64,000 nt of DNA, taken from Ailurus styani. Taxonomy: Eukaryota > Chordata > Mammalia > Carnivora > Ailuridae. The stretch lies in contig LNAC01000861.1 of assembly GCA_002007465.1 (NCBI GenBank), forward strand, positions 396,458-460,457, read 5' to 3'. Numbering within the stretch: the first letter of the stretch is position 1; each line of letters opens with the position of its first letter. Below the pieces are notes generated by a model. The model was not told the origin of the DNA, made no database searches, and saw nothing but the letters and a program-made list of their open reading frames with translations. The position numbers and the translations under genes were made by a program. This document shows, one piece after another, positions 24,856 through 35,335 of the stretch.

Positions 24856-25076
24856 CAGTGCTCAGGAAAGCACAGCCTATGGGCCATATCCTGCCTGAAC
24901 TCTGTTTATGTAAATAAAGTTTTATTGTAACCCAGCCGTTTCCATTCATTAATGTATTACCCATGTTTGCATGCATGCTGCCATGACAGAAGGGAGTTGC
25001 TGTGAGCAAGAGCAAATGGCTGGCAGAAGCGAAATATTTCCTCTCTGGTCCTTTATAGAAAAACTTTGCTGACCAC
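24856..25076 (+). mobile_element. Old hAT-like non-autonomous DNA transposon
   Basis: The left end CAGTGCTCAGGAAAGCACAG with 'CCTATGGGCCATATCC' and the right end 'TTATAGAAAAACTTTGCTGA' form degenerate inverted ends of the 'caggggt(c)ggcaaact' type. The interior includes GTAAATAAAGTTTTATTG and GAAATATTTCCTCTCTGGTC. The exact family is not named. Confidence 0.6.
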
Positions 25077-25174
25077 TCACTAACTGATTCAGTGTCTCTG
25101 ATACCCAGCTTCTAAATGCATGTGAAACAGTAGATAGATTCAGCTCCAGTTAGATTTCTGTCCCTAAAAGGAAA

Positions 25175-25624
25175 GATGTTGGCAAGGATGCGGAGAAAGG
25201 GGAACCCTCTCAACACTGTTGATGGTAATGCAAGCTGGTGAAGCCACTCTGGAAAACAGTATGGACATTCCTCAAAAAGTTGAAAATAGAGCTACCCTAT
25301 GACCCAGCATTTGCACTACTGGGCATTTACTCCAAAGATACAAACGTAGTGATCCAAAGGGACACGTGCATACCAATGTTCATAGCAGCAATGTTCACAA
25401 TAGCCAAACTGTGGAAAGAGCTGAGATGTCCATCGACAGAAGAATGGATAAAGAAGATTTTATATATATATATATATATATATACATATATAATGGAATA
25501 TTTTGCAGCCATCAAAAATGAAATCTTGCCATTTGCAATGATGTGGATGGAACTAGAGGGTATTATGCTAAGTGAAATAAGTCAATCAGAGAAAGACAAT
25601 TATCATATGATCTCACTGATATGA
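25175..25624 (+). pseudogene. LINE-1 ORF2 C-terminal remnant
   Basis: From 25238 to the stop at 25622-25624 the frame is open for 128 codons. It reads as the L1 ORF2 C-terminus, with motifs ALLGIYSKDTNVV, MFIAAMFTIAKLW, PSTEEWIKK, MEYFAAIKNE and NYHMISLI. This region lies downstream of the endonuclease and reverse transcriptase domains, both of which are absent because of 5' truncation. A TA microsatellite has expanded in frame and replaces the usual short residue stretch between WIKK and MEYF with alternating Y and I. It is non-functional on its own. Confidence 0.92.
25460..25493. repeat. (TA)n microsatellite inside L1 ORF2
   Basis: A TA run with one TACATA interruption, located in the L1 coding remnant. 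Human and carnivore L1 copies carry a short ATAT motif here, so this looks like local expansion after insertion. Confidence 0.95.
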
Positions 25625-25689
25625 GGAATTTGAGAAACAAGACAGAAGACCATAGGGGAAGAGAGGGAAAAATGAAACAAGATGAAACC

Positions 25690-25985
25690 AGAGAGGGAGA
25701 CAGACCATAAAAGATTCTTAATCTCNAGAGAGGGAGACAGACCATAAGAGATTCTTAATCTCAGGAACCAAACTGAAAGTTGCTGGAGTGGAGGGGGGTG
25801 GGAGGAAAGGGGTGGCTGGGTGATTGGGGAGGTNCAGGAACCAAACTGAAAGTTGCTGGAGTGGAGGGGGGTGGGAGGAAAGGGGTGGCTGGGTGACTGG
25901 GGAGGTTACGTANAGTGGAGGGGGGTGGGAGGAAAGGGGTGGCTGGGTGATTGGGGAGGTTACGTACTATGGTGAGTGCTGTGAA
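25690..25985. repeat. Three single-N joins with repeated flanks in the L1 3' UTR
   Basis: Around N25726 a 36-bp unit is repeated with one mismatch. Around N25834 and N25913 a unit of about 70-80 bp with GTGGAGGGGGGTGGGAGGAA appears three times with single-base differences. It may be a genuine L1 3' UTR repeat that the assembler could not resolve, or duplicated contig ends. Confidence 0.8.
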
Positions 25986-26084
25986 TTGTGTAAGACTGAT
26001 GAATCACAGACCTGTACCCCTGAAACAAGAATACATTATATGTTAATTAAAAAAAAATAAGTGAATAAAAAGATTTCTAGCCCT

Positions 26085-27499
26085 AGCCCAGTTACCTAAG
26101 ACAGAGTGGACATGGACATGATAATGTGTCATCCTTTAGAATATCTTGCTAAGTTTGTGGTAAAGGGACAGGTGTCTAAGAGAAAAGGAAGTGGAAGAGA
26201 AAAGAGTGAATTGATCATCGCTGTTATGTTAAGAGTAAACCCATCACTTTTATCTTTACCACACTGTTCAGGAACACAAGACAGCTCCCCATTTCTCACT
26301 CAAACAAAAACTAAATATTGCTGCATAGCTTTTGAAAGTATCCCCATTCTATCTTTCTGATCTCATACAAAAGTGTTAGCTCCTTTGCCTCCTGCCCATC
26401 ATAAATCAAGGATGGACATCAGACATTTGGGGCTCAGCACCCACAATGATGGGGAGAGGAGAAGATGGGCTGGTTAGGTTGCAGACTGGAGACTGGGCTT
26501 TTCCAGAAAGCAACTGAATGGTCTAATGCTCAAATATGCATAGTGACCCTCTCTGGTTTGGGCAAGAGTTAATATCTGAAAAAGTCCAAGAAAAATCAGT
26601 ATAGACTAATAAAGAAAAAATTCAAGTATTATCTGCTCTCTCCTGAAATGATCTAAATCACTGAATTCACAGGGGCCAGAGCATATATGTAAGCAGGATC
26701 CTACCCCTCACAAGACAGGCCAACCATGGTTCCACAGCCAGGCACATTCAGATTCATGGAGACTCCAGTTGGAAACTTGGATCCTGGAGAGAAACTATGG
26801 AGAAAAGAACTAAATTTGTGAAGCAGTAAAGTGAGGGGAGTTTTTAAGAACTGGTATTGTGTCAGCAAGCCTGCACCCAGTAATTACTCCGGTTATCTGG
26901 ATACCTGGTTCAAAGGGAGCAAGACTAATTCCCAGCTCAGCCAACCAGTTGAGCTGAGGCTTCACATGTAGCCCCAGATGGGCTCTGCTATGACATGGAA
27001 CATTGCTGAACCTGCAGATGGCAGGAATCAATGACTCTATTTGAGATGGGCTGGAAAAGGCAAAGTACTATATTATTTACTTATTTTCTACCATTCCACA
27101 GTATGAGATTTCCAATACACACTGACTAACTAGTTCCTTTCTTACCAGTATAAGCCATCATGTCCATCCCCAATATAAGAAGCTCTCCTCACCCTAAATT
27201 CACTCACTTCTAATACCCACTCCTTCATTGTCTCTACACCACACAACAAGCTTTGAGAATCTGCTATGTGTAGGATATTATTCAAAAGCCTAGAGAATTA
27301 AATTCTAACTATATGGGAATTAAAAAAAATAAAAACCACAAAAAAGAAACACAAAAGGCTAGGGAACACAGAAGGATGAGGTGTAAGGTATAAGTTAAGG
27401 AATGTCCCGAAGTGACCACATTTTTTCATAATTTGGAGTCTTGCTAATGCAAAAAATCTTATCTGAAGGCTTTTAAAAATGCAAATAATCCAGTAGTTA
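26085..27499. other. No gene or recognised repeat
   Basis: No family signature found. The minus-strand frames near 26810-27031 and 27298-27552 have no protein-family motif. Confidence 0.4.
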
Positions 27500-28060
27500 T
27501 TTGCATTAGGGTTGTTTCTTTCATAAGTAATAGAAACCCAAATCAAATTCACCTAAGCAAAATAAAATAAAAGAAATATAACTACGAATGTGAATATCAA
27601 TAACAATAATAATAAAAGGAAGTGACCAATTTAACTGAACAGGAACAGTCCAAGGACGAAGCTCAGGAATGAGCTGTTTTCAGGCATGGCTGTTCTCAAG
27701 GGCTTAGATAATAATCACGTTTTATTCTTTTTCTTTCTCTCCTTCTCTGTTTCCACCTCTTGGCTCTACCTCCTTTATGTTGGCTTTCCTCTTGAGCAGG
27801 TTCCTCTTGACTTGTGGCAAAGATGATTACAGGCAACTCAAGGTTTGTATCTCACTGCTCTTGCAATCCCAATAGATTTCCCATTGATCCCAACCATGTG
27901 CTCAGAAAAACTTGCATTAGCCCAGCTAGGGTTGTGTTCCCAACTCTTGAGTCAACTATGAGATAACATATAATTTTGCTTAGAAGGGAACTTTCGTGAA
28001 GTTCAGCATGCCCTATAACTTAGGTTTGGGTTGCCCTATAATTTTGGTTTGGGGGTGGGT
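27500..28060 (+). mobile_element. Old unclassified mammalian interspersed repeat
   Basis: The order 'CAGGCATGGCTGTTCTCAAG', 'CTTGGCTCTACCTCC', 'ATGTTGGCTTTCCTC' and 'GGCAAAGATGATTACAGGCA' recalls a widespread ancient mammalian repeat, but I cannot name it. An imperfect 23-24-bp tandem doublet (GCCCTATAA... GGTTTGGG) lies at about 28010-28053. Confidence 0.35.
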
Positions 28061-29210
28061 GTTAAACATTGAGTGACTTCATCTCTTCAAATACAAGGAA
28101 ACTCCAGATATCTGATAGGCCCAATTTATATTCCTACCAATGGACTCAGAACCAGACACCAGCCATTATGACTTTTTAAGTGATTTCAACAATTCCCAAA
28201 ACTCATAATATCCCTTATTTGATAATATGTTCCAACATGGTTCTCAATGACAGTAAGGTCCTCAAAACAAAATGAGCTGTTTTCTAGTCCTTTGGAAAAC
28301 ATGAAAGGAGGCTCAGGTGTAAGGCATAGAGGTACAAGCAGAGACACGGGACTCTCAGAGAGAGAACACAAGCATAGATAGACCAGCATAGTCTTAACAA
28401 TAATGGAGTCATCAATTTTAAGTCACAAGGATCCAACTACTAGCGAGTAATGCCACTGTGGGGTGATCCATACTGTTCACTAGGAAATGATGAGAATCTG
28501 AGCTGTGAGTGTCCATCAGAGGTGTCCATCCAGGGTTGGGTTGACTGGGACTAAGTGAATAACTGAGCATTGGATGAAGACCTTGTCTACCATATGACCT
28601 CACACCTCAGAAAACAAAGTCACATGACTATCTATGCCACTCCTTGTAGCATCTCTCCCTGTTCCACTGTCCATATCATCACTGACTTTATTATTGTGTT
28701 GTGGAGCAAACAGTGCCCTGAACAGATGAAATTTAGAGTGTCTCTGCTTTCTTAGGTCTGAGGAGTGACTACGTAGTTATAAATAGGAGCAAAGTCCTAG
28801 CTGAGAAGCTGGGAGTGGGAGAAGTCATGGACAATGCATCCTAGAAGAGACTGAGAGTGAGACGAAGAGACAGCGAGTAGGGATTTGTATGGGGACTAAC
28901 TTAATGACACAGAGGCAGATCTACAGGTTTATAGACTTGGCTTTCTCCCAAATATTCCCATTCTCATGTTTTCTGCACCAATGAAATAGAGCTACTTGAT
29001 TTTCCTTAATGCTAGATTATTTCCTCCTTCCTCTTGTTAATTCTTCCAAGCAGAATTTCTTTTCCATTCTGACACAATTTCGTATATCCAAATTCTACCC
29101 ATCTTTTAGACGGTAGAAAGATCTGCTCCAGGTCATGGAGGAGTAGTGTGTGAACTGGGACATAAGTATCTATAAAATTTTATGTACACCACTAGTGCAG
29201 ATACCCTTCA
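28061..29210. other. No gene or recognised repeat
   Basis: Single-copy-looking sequence. There is no splice-flanked open frame and no RNA gene. Confidence 0.4.
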
Positions 29211-29218
29211 TAGAATGT

Positions 29219-29250
29219 TTTTTTTTTAAGATTTCATTCATTTATTTGAC

Positions 29251-29286
<36 letters not shown>

Positions 29287-29433
29287 CAAGTGGAGGGAGC
29301 AGCAGGCAGAGGCAGAGGGAGAAGCAGACTCCTTGCTGAGCAGGGATCCCAATGTGGGATTCGATTCCTGGACTCTGAGATCATGACCTGAGCCAAAGGC
29401 AGTTGCTTAACTGACTGAGCCACCCAGGCGCCC
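29219..29433 (-). mobile_element. CAN-SINE, antisense
   Basis: It runs from poly(T)/AAGATTTCATTCATTTATTT to TGAGCCACCCAGGCGCCC, with an internal (GA)n expansion at about 29251-29284. Flanks TAGAATGT and TGGAATGT give a short target duplication. Confidence 0.93.
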
Positions 29434-29441
29434 TGGAATGT

Positions 29442-30414
29442 CTTATTTTGTAGCTTTCTATGCCCATGTGTGATATCTCCTGACAGATTAACAGCTTTTG
29501 GAGGAAATAATCCATGGCTCATTCATGTTTCTTCTTTCCTGAAACACTCCCTTACTCAAAGTAGGCAGATTCATTTGTTGAATCAACACATAAATAAAAG
29601 ATTTGATTTTATGTTCCTTCTGATAATCATTTGCTGCATCAAAAGTCCTTCATCAAATCCATATTCCTACATGCCTCAATCATTTCCTTAGGAAATCATT
29701 TGCTGCCTTGCTTCTTGCCTTCTGCTCTGAGTCCTCTTGACTCCATATTACCCACTTTGCTATTTTTCTTCTTCTTCCAGGTTTCCATAAAGATGTCAAA
29801 TTCAGCATGCTGAGAGTGAGCAGCACCATGATGTGGGCAAAAAGGGGAATGTTCTGGTCAGAAGAGTCCTGCTCGAGAAGTTTCATCTTGTAAACAGACT
29901 ATAGGGGCTGGCCCAGGCATGGCCACCCTGCACATCAAGGCACAGAATCTATGCAGGGTTGCAAGTTCAGGCAACATTCAGCCGTCCATCATCCAATCTT
30001 ATAGACAAAACATGGGGTGAACAGAACTGCAACTAAGGTCTGCACATTAGAAAGGGGGAATGACTTTATTTACTCCATGACTTGTGTTGGTGGTAGTCAG
30101 TGTGGAAACGGGAAATCAATTTCCTCAGTGATGACTGACTTTACAGTGTATCAATTAAAAAATGTCTTCTTATTCACTAATTATTTAGCATACATATCCT
30201 TTGAATCCAATGCAGAATTATGAACTATCAGAGGTCAGACTCATATGTTGAGATTCCCATGCCCCTATACACACAGGCCGTTCATTCCTACACTCAGTAC
30301 ATGGCCTTGAACAGGGTGTTGAATGATTGGCAGAATGAATAATTGACATGTTTTCCTCTGGGTAGATTCCATTCAGGTATCCAGCATGGTATTGGCAACA
30401 GGGCTGCTTGAGAG
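29442..30414. other. No gene or recognised repeat
   Basis: Mostly AT-rich with no recognised feature on either strand. Confidence 0.4.
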
Positions 30415-30570
30415 GACATTCTGGTTCTGTTTTTTTTCTACTTACGTAACCTAAGCAAATTGCTAATTATCAGTATTGTTTTCTGGTCTGTAAAAGAGCA
30501 AAATAAATGCCATTTGAAGTTTATTATAAGGATTAAATAGAGAAATGCTATATGTCAGTTGACACCATGA
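30415..30570 (+). mobile_element. MIR SINE fragment
   Basis: The phrases CTTACGTAACCTAAGCAAAT, GGTCTGTAAAAGAGCAAAAT and TTATTATAAGGATTAAATAG fall in MIR order (clover-leaf-derived head, core, 'gaggattaaatgag'). It is diverged. Confidence 0.6.
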
Positions 30571-31920
30571 TGTATCACTCCTCAGCATCATTCCTGTCTC
30601 AGAGAAAATGGTTCCTGCTTAGTCATCATTATTTACTCGGCATTTTGGCATTACTTGGAACTGTTTAATTTTGGCAACAATCAGCCCCTTTTCAATGTAT
30701 GAATTATGAATACAAAAAATCCATTAAGCATTTGGAGGGAAAATAGTGATCTATATTACTTCGATTTCACAGATTTCCGACCTTTGTAATTTCTGGAGAT
30801 CCGGGGAACAAGGCAGTCTGAAACAAGGTGTTTTCTCCTCCCTCTTGAAAGTAATTCTGAAGTGTTTATTCTTTTTCCTTTTCTGTTTTGAAATTGCTCT
30901 GTTGTTTCTTATGTGTCTCTGCAAGAATTGTTTTGGCTTCAGTTGGACTTACAATTACTTCTTTTTTGATAAAATAACATTACTAGTGGCAGGAGCAAAG
31001 CTTTTTATTTGTGTTCCTTCACAAATATGTTCCCATCACACATGTCTCAAAGGCCATTTACATCAATTAAGACACAGTGAACATAAAAATAGCATGGTGC
31101 TAACAGTCCTCATCACCCTACGCTGTGCTCTGTGTCGTTATGTGAAAAGCGTTCTGTGTTCCTCCCCGCCTGTGATGTCACCGTCGCCTGGCAATCCATC
31201 CGAAATATTGCGTTTTATTGAGCCATTCACCCAGTATGCATAGTATTATGAATCAAGGTTATTTCTCATAGACTTTTGCTTTTTAGTGGTAGTCACAGCT
31301 GTGATAAAAAAATGGCTGATTTATTCTTAGTTTTTGTTCTCCATTCCCTTTGGAATAAATTCAATAGAAAAGTGGGAGGAGTACAAAATCCACAAATCCT
31401 TGCATAGTGAAATTCATCAGAGCATGATGCTATCTCTAGGGAGCATCAACTTCTCTAAAGGGAATGTTCTGCTCCATGTAATCTATCCCCGCACCTGGGC
31501 AGACTACAGTCCTGGGCACCAAGCAGGCAGTATCTATCTGATGGGGTGTAGTGTGACTGGCCCCAGAGACCTCGAAGAATAAACCAACTACCAACTTGTC
31601 TTAGATTCCAATTCTTGGCTGATCTTTCTGCTAAAGCATGTGAATGCTTCTGTTGAAGTATAAAAAGTCACTGTCAAGTCAAACCTCCTATAGAAAGATT
31701 CCCTAAGACTCTGCTTAGAATGATTAGGTGGGCCTCCTGTGTGCCTCCCTGAGCCCACAAGCTTCCTCCTAGGAGGACACAATTGTCACCATTACCTGGC
31801 TCCCATTAGAGAGAACTTTTGAACTGGTGGATATTTTATTTTATTAATTATGCTCCGCCAGTGTAGCACATAGTAGTTACTCCAGAAGAGCTGAATCACT
31901 CAGAATCCAGATGTCCAAGT
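30571..31920. other. Repeat-free stretch; possible conserved non-coding element
   Basis: No transposon is visible in 30571-31920. Within 31120-31215 several CpGs survive (CGCTG, GTCGTTATG, AAGCGTT, CCGTCGCC, CCGAAATATTGCG) in an otherwise CpG-poor window. A CRE-like TGATGTCA lies at about 31172. A 165-codon open frame at 30746-31243 is hydrophobic and lacks family motifs. It is not called as a gene. Confidence 0.3.
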
Positions 31921-31930
31921 CACACTTTCT

Positions 31931-31978
31931 TTTTCTTTTTTTTTTTAAGATGTATTCTTTTATTTATTTGACAGAAAC

Positions 31979-32024
<46 letters not shown>

Positions 32025-32167
32025 CACAAGTAGGCAGAGTGGTAGTCAGAGGAAGAGGGAGAAGCAGGCTCCCCACTGAGCAGAGAGACAGATGCAGGAC
32101 TCAATCCCAGGATTCTGGGATCGTGACCTGAGCCAAAGGCAGACATTTAATTGACGGAGGCACCCCA
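31931..32167 (-). mobile_element. CAN-SINE with large (GA)n expansion, antisense
   Basis: The antisense tail TTTTTAAGATGTATTCTTTT is followed by a GA dinucleotide run of about 42 bp (31981-32022). The body and a decayed CCCAGGT-like head follow. Flanks CACACTTTCT and TAACATTTTCT suggest a decayed target duplication. Confidence 0.92.
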
Positions 32168-32846
32168 GGTAACATTTTCTTGAATACGTAAATGAAAACA
32201 TTTTCAAGAACCCACTTACCAGGCATTTTCTGTGACTTCCCATTCCTGATAGTTCTAAGGAGCTTCAGAGTTATTTAAAAGCCTTAACTTTGTTGCTTAT
32301 CTGTTGCCTTCCCATGACGACTCCCTATGAAAAATCACCCAATCAAACTTTAGCTTAAATCAGTCCACTGTGCTATAGTAGTTTGTTGATATGTATTCAA
32401 CTCCTTTGAAATCATTGATGCCCAATACATTTGATGGACATATAACATTTATCATTTCTGACACTAACAGTGGCTCATGATGTGGTGATTCTCAAAAGTT
32501 GTAGAGGGAGGAAGAAGGAGATACAATGTCTGGCGTTCTTATCAGAATCTCTGGGAAGTCTATGTATTTTGAAATATCACCGTGATTCACTCTACATAGA
32601 TTTATGTACTGGAGAATACAACGAAGCCTCCCCCCGCCCCGCCCTGTCTCCTGGTTTTTGATGTTTCTGGCACATAATAGATGTGCTATCTGAGTTAGGT
32701 AACTACACTGTCGTTAATGAAGGCCAGAAGAGAACTGGTGAGGAGAAGCATGGGCCTGCATTTATTGAAGAGAGGAAAGAGAACTAAGGTAGATGCGTCC
32801 TAGCGGGCAGAGAGGTGGTGACTCAGAGTAGTGTGGTTTTAGCACA
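32168..32846. other. No gene or recognised repeat
   Basis: A C-rich run (CCCCCCGCCCCGCCC) at 32629-32645 is the only odd base composition. Nothing gene-like is visible. Confidence 0.4.
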
Positions 32847-32861
32847 AGAGAACTTGTGGCC

Positions 32862-33004
32862 GGGGCGCCTGGGTGGCTCAGTGGGTTGGGCCTCTGCCTT
32901 CGGCTCAGGTCATGATCTCAGGGTCCTGGGGTCGAGCCCCGCATCAGGCTCTCTGCTCAGCGGGGAGCCTGCTTCTCTCTCTCTTCCTGCCTCTCTGCCT
33001 ATTG

Positions 33005-33043
<39 letters not shown>

Positions 33044-33061
33044 AAATAAATAAATAAAATC

Positions 33062-33088
<27 letters not shown>
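32862..33088 (+). mobile_element. Young mustelid-type CAN-SINE with a GA-rich tail
   Basis: It has a full head GGGGCGCCTGGGTGGCTCAG, a (CT)n expansion at 33007-33040 and the terminal AAATAAATAAATAAAATCTT. The usual poly(A) tail is replaced by AAAAG(AG)n up to 33090. Target duplication AGAGAACTTGTGGC (32847-32860) and AGAGAACCTGTGGC (33089-33102) has one mismatch. Confidence 0.95.
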
Positions 33089-33093
<5 letters not shown>

Positions 33094-33102
33094 ACCTGTG
33101 GC

Positions 33103-33459
33103 ATCAGAAGACTCACTGACACCAGAAATCTAGGTTGAATGAAAAAACACGAAATACTCTTCTCCCCTATTTGACATTTGCTTGGTTCTAACACTGTGTG
33201 TCCCTGCTGTTTGTTTTTTATTCTTTTTCCCCAGACCCACGGGGCTACAACTGGTACTTCCACCTAACACTTCTTCCCAAAACAACCCCTGCATAACTTA
33301 GAGCAACGTTCATGCTGTTATTTCAGTTAAAGACACAGGAGTAAATCTAGGAACAACACAGGACACGTCCTTCTACTCCTCTAAACACATTCGACCCTCT
33401 CCCGTGCCAGCGGTCTTCCTCTCTCAGCCATGGGCTTCCTTTTAAATGCTATCCTGTTT
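33103..33459. other. No gene or recognised repeat
   Basis: May belong to the upstream part of the L2 copy that follows, but nothing specific is readable. Confidence 0.35.
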
Positions 33460-33930
33460 ATGCCTTCCACCTTCCCAGAGTTCTTGAAAGAATGGTCTGC
33501 ATTTATTGTCTTTACTAACTTACTAGTGTCTCAGCCTATCAGACTCTGGGCTCTGCCCCCACCACAAGGCTGATCGTGGTTTCCCAATGATCTTAAGGGG
33601 AACACGTATCGTCTAGGGACACATTTACCTTCTCTTCCTTCCTGTTTGCGACATCAGTTCTCGGATTCACTCCTACCTCTCCAGGCACTGCTCAATCTCA
33701 TGAGGTGAGTCTTCTTACTCTCCCCAGTATTAAATACCCATCTTTCCTGTAGGTATACCCTTGGAACCTCCTGCTCTCTATACCTGCTGTCCCTGGGTGA
33801 TTTTTTGGCCAAACCTTGCACTTCAAGTTTTCCCACGGCTGTGCTCTCTCTCCCACCTTCACTCCAGAGTTCCAGATCCCAGTGGATCCCTGTTCATTTA
33901 CTTCACAGCATCAGGATGGCATGCAGGGAT
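33460..33930 (+). mobile_element. L2 LINE, ORF2-derived part
   Basis: It matches the L2 order. 'GAGTTCTTGAAAGAATGGTC' and 'TCTGGGCTCTGCCCCCACCA' come first. 'TGGTTTCCCAATGATCTTAA' and 'CACTCCTACCTCTCCAGGCA' follow, then a 'CTGGGTGATTT' region. It is the 5' part of a long sense L2 copy that resumes at 34660. Confidence 0.65.
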
Positions 33931-34659
33931 AATCCATTACCAAAGGGATCCCTTCCTCTTGGAGGTCGATCACAAAATTTCTGAGACTCAAAAGTTTGGT
34001 TCAAAGAGTTCTGTTCTCTTCTCACCAGGTGGCCTTCTGTGTGATATAGAAACCCCCTCAGCTGGGCACCTGGAACCCCACCCGCTGTGCTTTCCCTCAT
34101 TTTCTCTGTCTTTGCCCTCACCCAGCTCCTTGCTCCGTGCAGCCAGCATCATTGTAGTCAGCCAGAGACACCCGTTCATGGTTGCTTTGCAGAGGCAGCC
34201 AGTGGATCCTAACTCTTCAGAACAGAGCAACAACAAGATAAATATACGTCCCATTTGATAATGTGTATCACTTTTCACAGTACGATTTCAATGCATTTTT
34301 ATGTTAAAACGCCCCTTGTCCAACACGGGGAGGATTAAAAAATGAAATAACATACAGTTCTTGGCACTGTAATGTATAATTTCCTAGCATAGTTCCTGAT
34401 GCAGAGAAAATGTTTAAAAATGATTCACTCTTTTAATTAACTCCACATTTTGACATTTTTGGAGCTATTTAAGTTTGGCAGTGATCAGTGTCTTTTCATT
34501 GTATGACTTTTGAAATTGAAAGACCAATTCAGCATGCATTGATATTTATTGGGAAAAGGAGAGGATACCCAGTCCCACTACATGCATTTCCAGCTACTGA
34601 CAGAGTGCTTACCTCTTAGCCGTGCTACAGGAGCTCAATCTCAGCGTATACAACACAGA
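33931..34659. other. Unassigned insert or decayed L2 interior
   Basis: No clear repeat signature. A 165-codon frame starts at 33761 in the L2-derived part and ends at 34258; its translation is low in information and L2-like reverse-transcriptase motifs are not readable. Confidence 0.3.
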
Positions 34660-34875
34660 ATCATTGTACTCCTTTCCCTGAATCGGTCACTGACATGACA
34701 CATATAAGGGGTCATCTTTAATGCCTCTCTTTTCTCCATTATTCCCACATCTTGTTAGTGACCAGCTCGTTTGTGTGTCCAAACTACAGTTTAGATCATA
34801 TCTCTCCCACTATCACTGTCTTAATTCTTCCCTCCAAAAGTAGCTGAGATTAGCTGCTCAGCACAGATTCTGTAT
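34660..34875 (+). mobile_element. L2 LINE, continuation
   Basis: 'GGGGTCATCTTTAATGCCTC', 'CCCACATCTTGTTAGTGACC' and 'TAGATCATATCTCTCCCACT' align in order with the L2 'ggagtcatccttgactcctc ... gatcatgtcactcccctgc' region. The MIR at 34876 interrupts it. Confidence 0.55.
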
Positions 34876-35090
34876 TTAACAACTGCTAGTTTTGTGCTGA
34901 GTGTTTTATGTTCATTATCGAACCTGTTTTTCCCAAACAAGCTATGAAGTATGTATCCTCACCCCCATGTTTCAAATGAGCAACCTGAGGCTAAGGGAGC
35001 CAGTCAAGCCCAGGTTACCCAGCTAGGAGGTGGTGAACCACAACTTGAACCTAGGCTTGCCCTGATTTCAGAGCTTGACCTCACCGGTTC
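34876..35090 (-). mobile_element. MIR SINE, antisense, inside L2
   Basis: 'AATGAGCAACCTGAGGCTAA', 'GGTTACCCAGCTAGGAGGTG', 'CTTGAACCTAGGCTTGCC' and 'TTTCAGAGCTTGACC' follow the antisense MIR layout, including the B-box end. Confidence 0.8.
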
Positions 35091-35335
35091 TATATCACAC
35101 ATCCTCTGCTGTCACTGTGGCTCCTGATCTCTCTCTTCCCCACCTGTTCTCTGGATGAATGCCTATGTAGTCTTCAAAAACAAACTAAAATAGTCACTCC
35201 ATGTGAGACTCGTTCTTTGTCACCTTCTCTTGACCCCTGCCATGGAACTTTCTCTGTCTCCTTGCAGTGCTTCATACCTACATATAGTAAAACTTGTATT
35301 ATATATTATTCTAATTTTGGGCAGTTGCTATTCTG
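35091..35335 (+). mobile_element. L2 LINE 3' end
   Basis: 'GTCACCTTCTCTTGACCCCT' and 'AGTAAAACTTGTATTATATA' match the last few hundred bases of L2 ('gccttccctgacc ... cacattgtattgtaatt'). It is probably the same copy as 33460-34875. Confidence 0.55.

Larger units (their letters stand above)
25166..26069 (+). mobile_element. 5'-truncated carnivore LINE-1 with 3' UTR
   Basis: It contains the last part of ORF2, its stop codon, the G-rich carnivore L1 3' UTR and the terminal AATTAAAAAAAAATAAG tail. Candidate target duplication AGATTTCTGTCCCT (25152-25165) and AGATTTCTAGCCCT (26071-26084) has two mismatches. Single Ns at 25726, 25834 and 25913 sit in repeated 3' UTR sequence, so the true length is uncertain. 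Confidence 0.9.

Noticed and set aside
30746..31243. 165-codon plus-strand open frame
   Set aside because: Hydrophobic, Phe- and Leu-rich translation from T-rich sequence with no family motif. Kept only as a possible non-coding element.
31981..32022. CRISPR-like or satellite array in the GA-rich region
   Set aside because: It is a simple GA dinucleotide run in a SINE body; no spaced repeats exist anywhere in the window.
33761..34258. 165-codon plus-strand open frame
   Set aside because: Begins inside L2-derived sequence and overlaps minus-strand frames. No reverse-transcriptase motif is readable.
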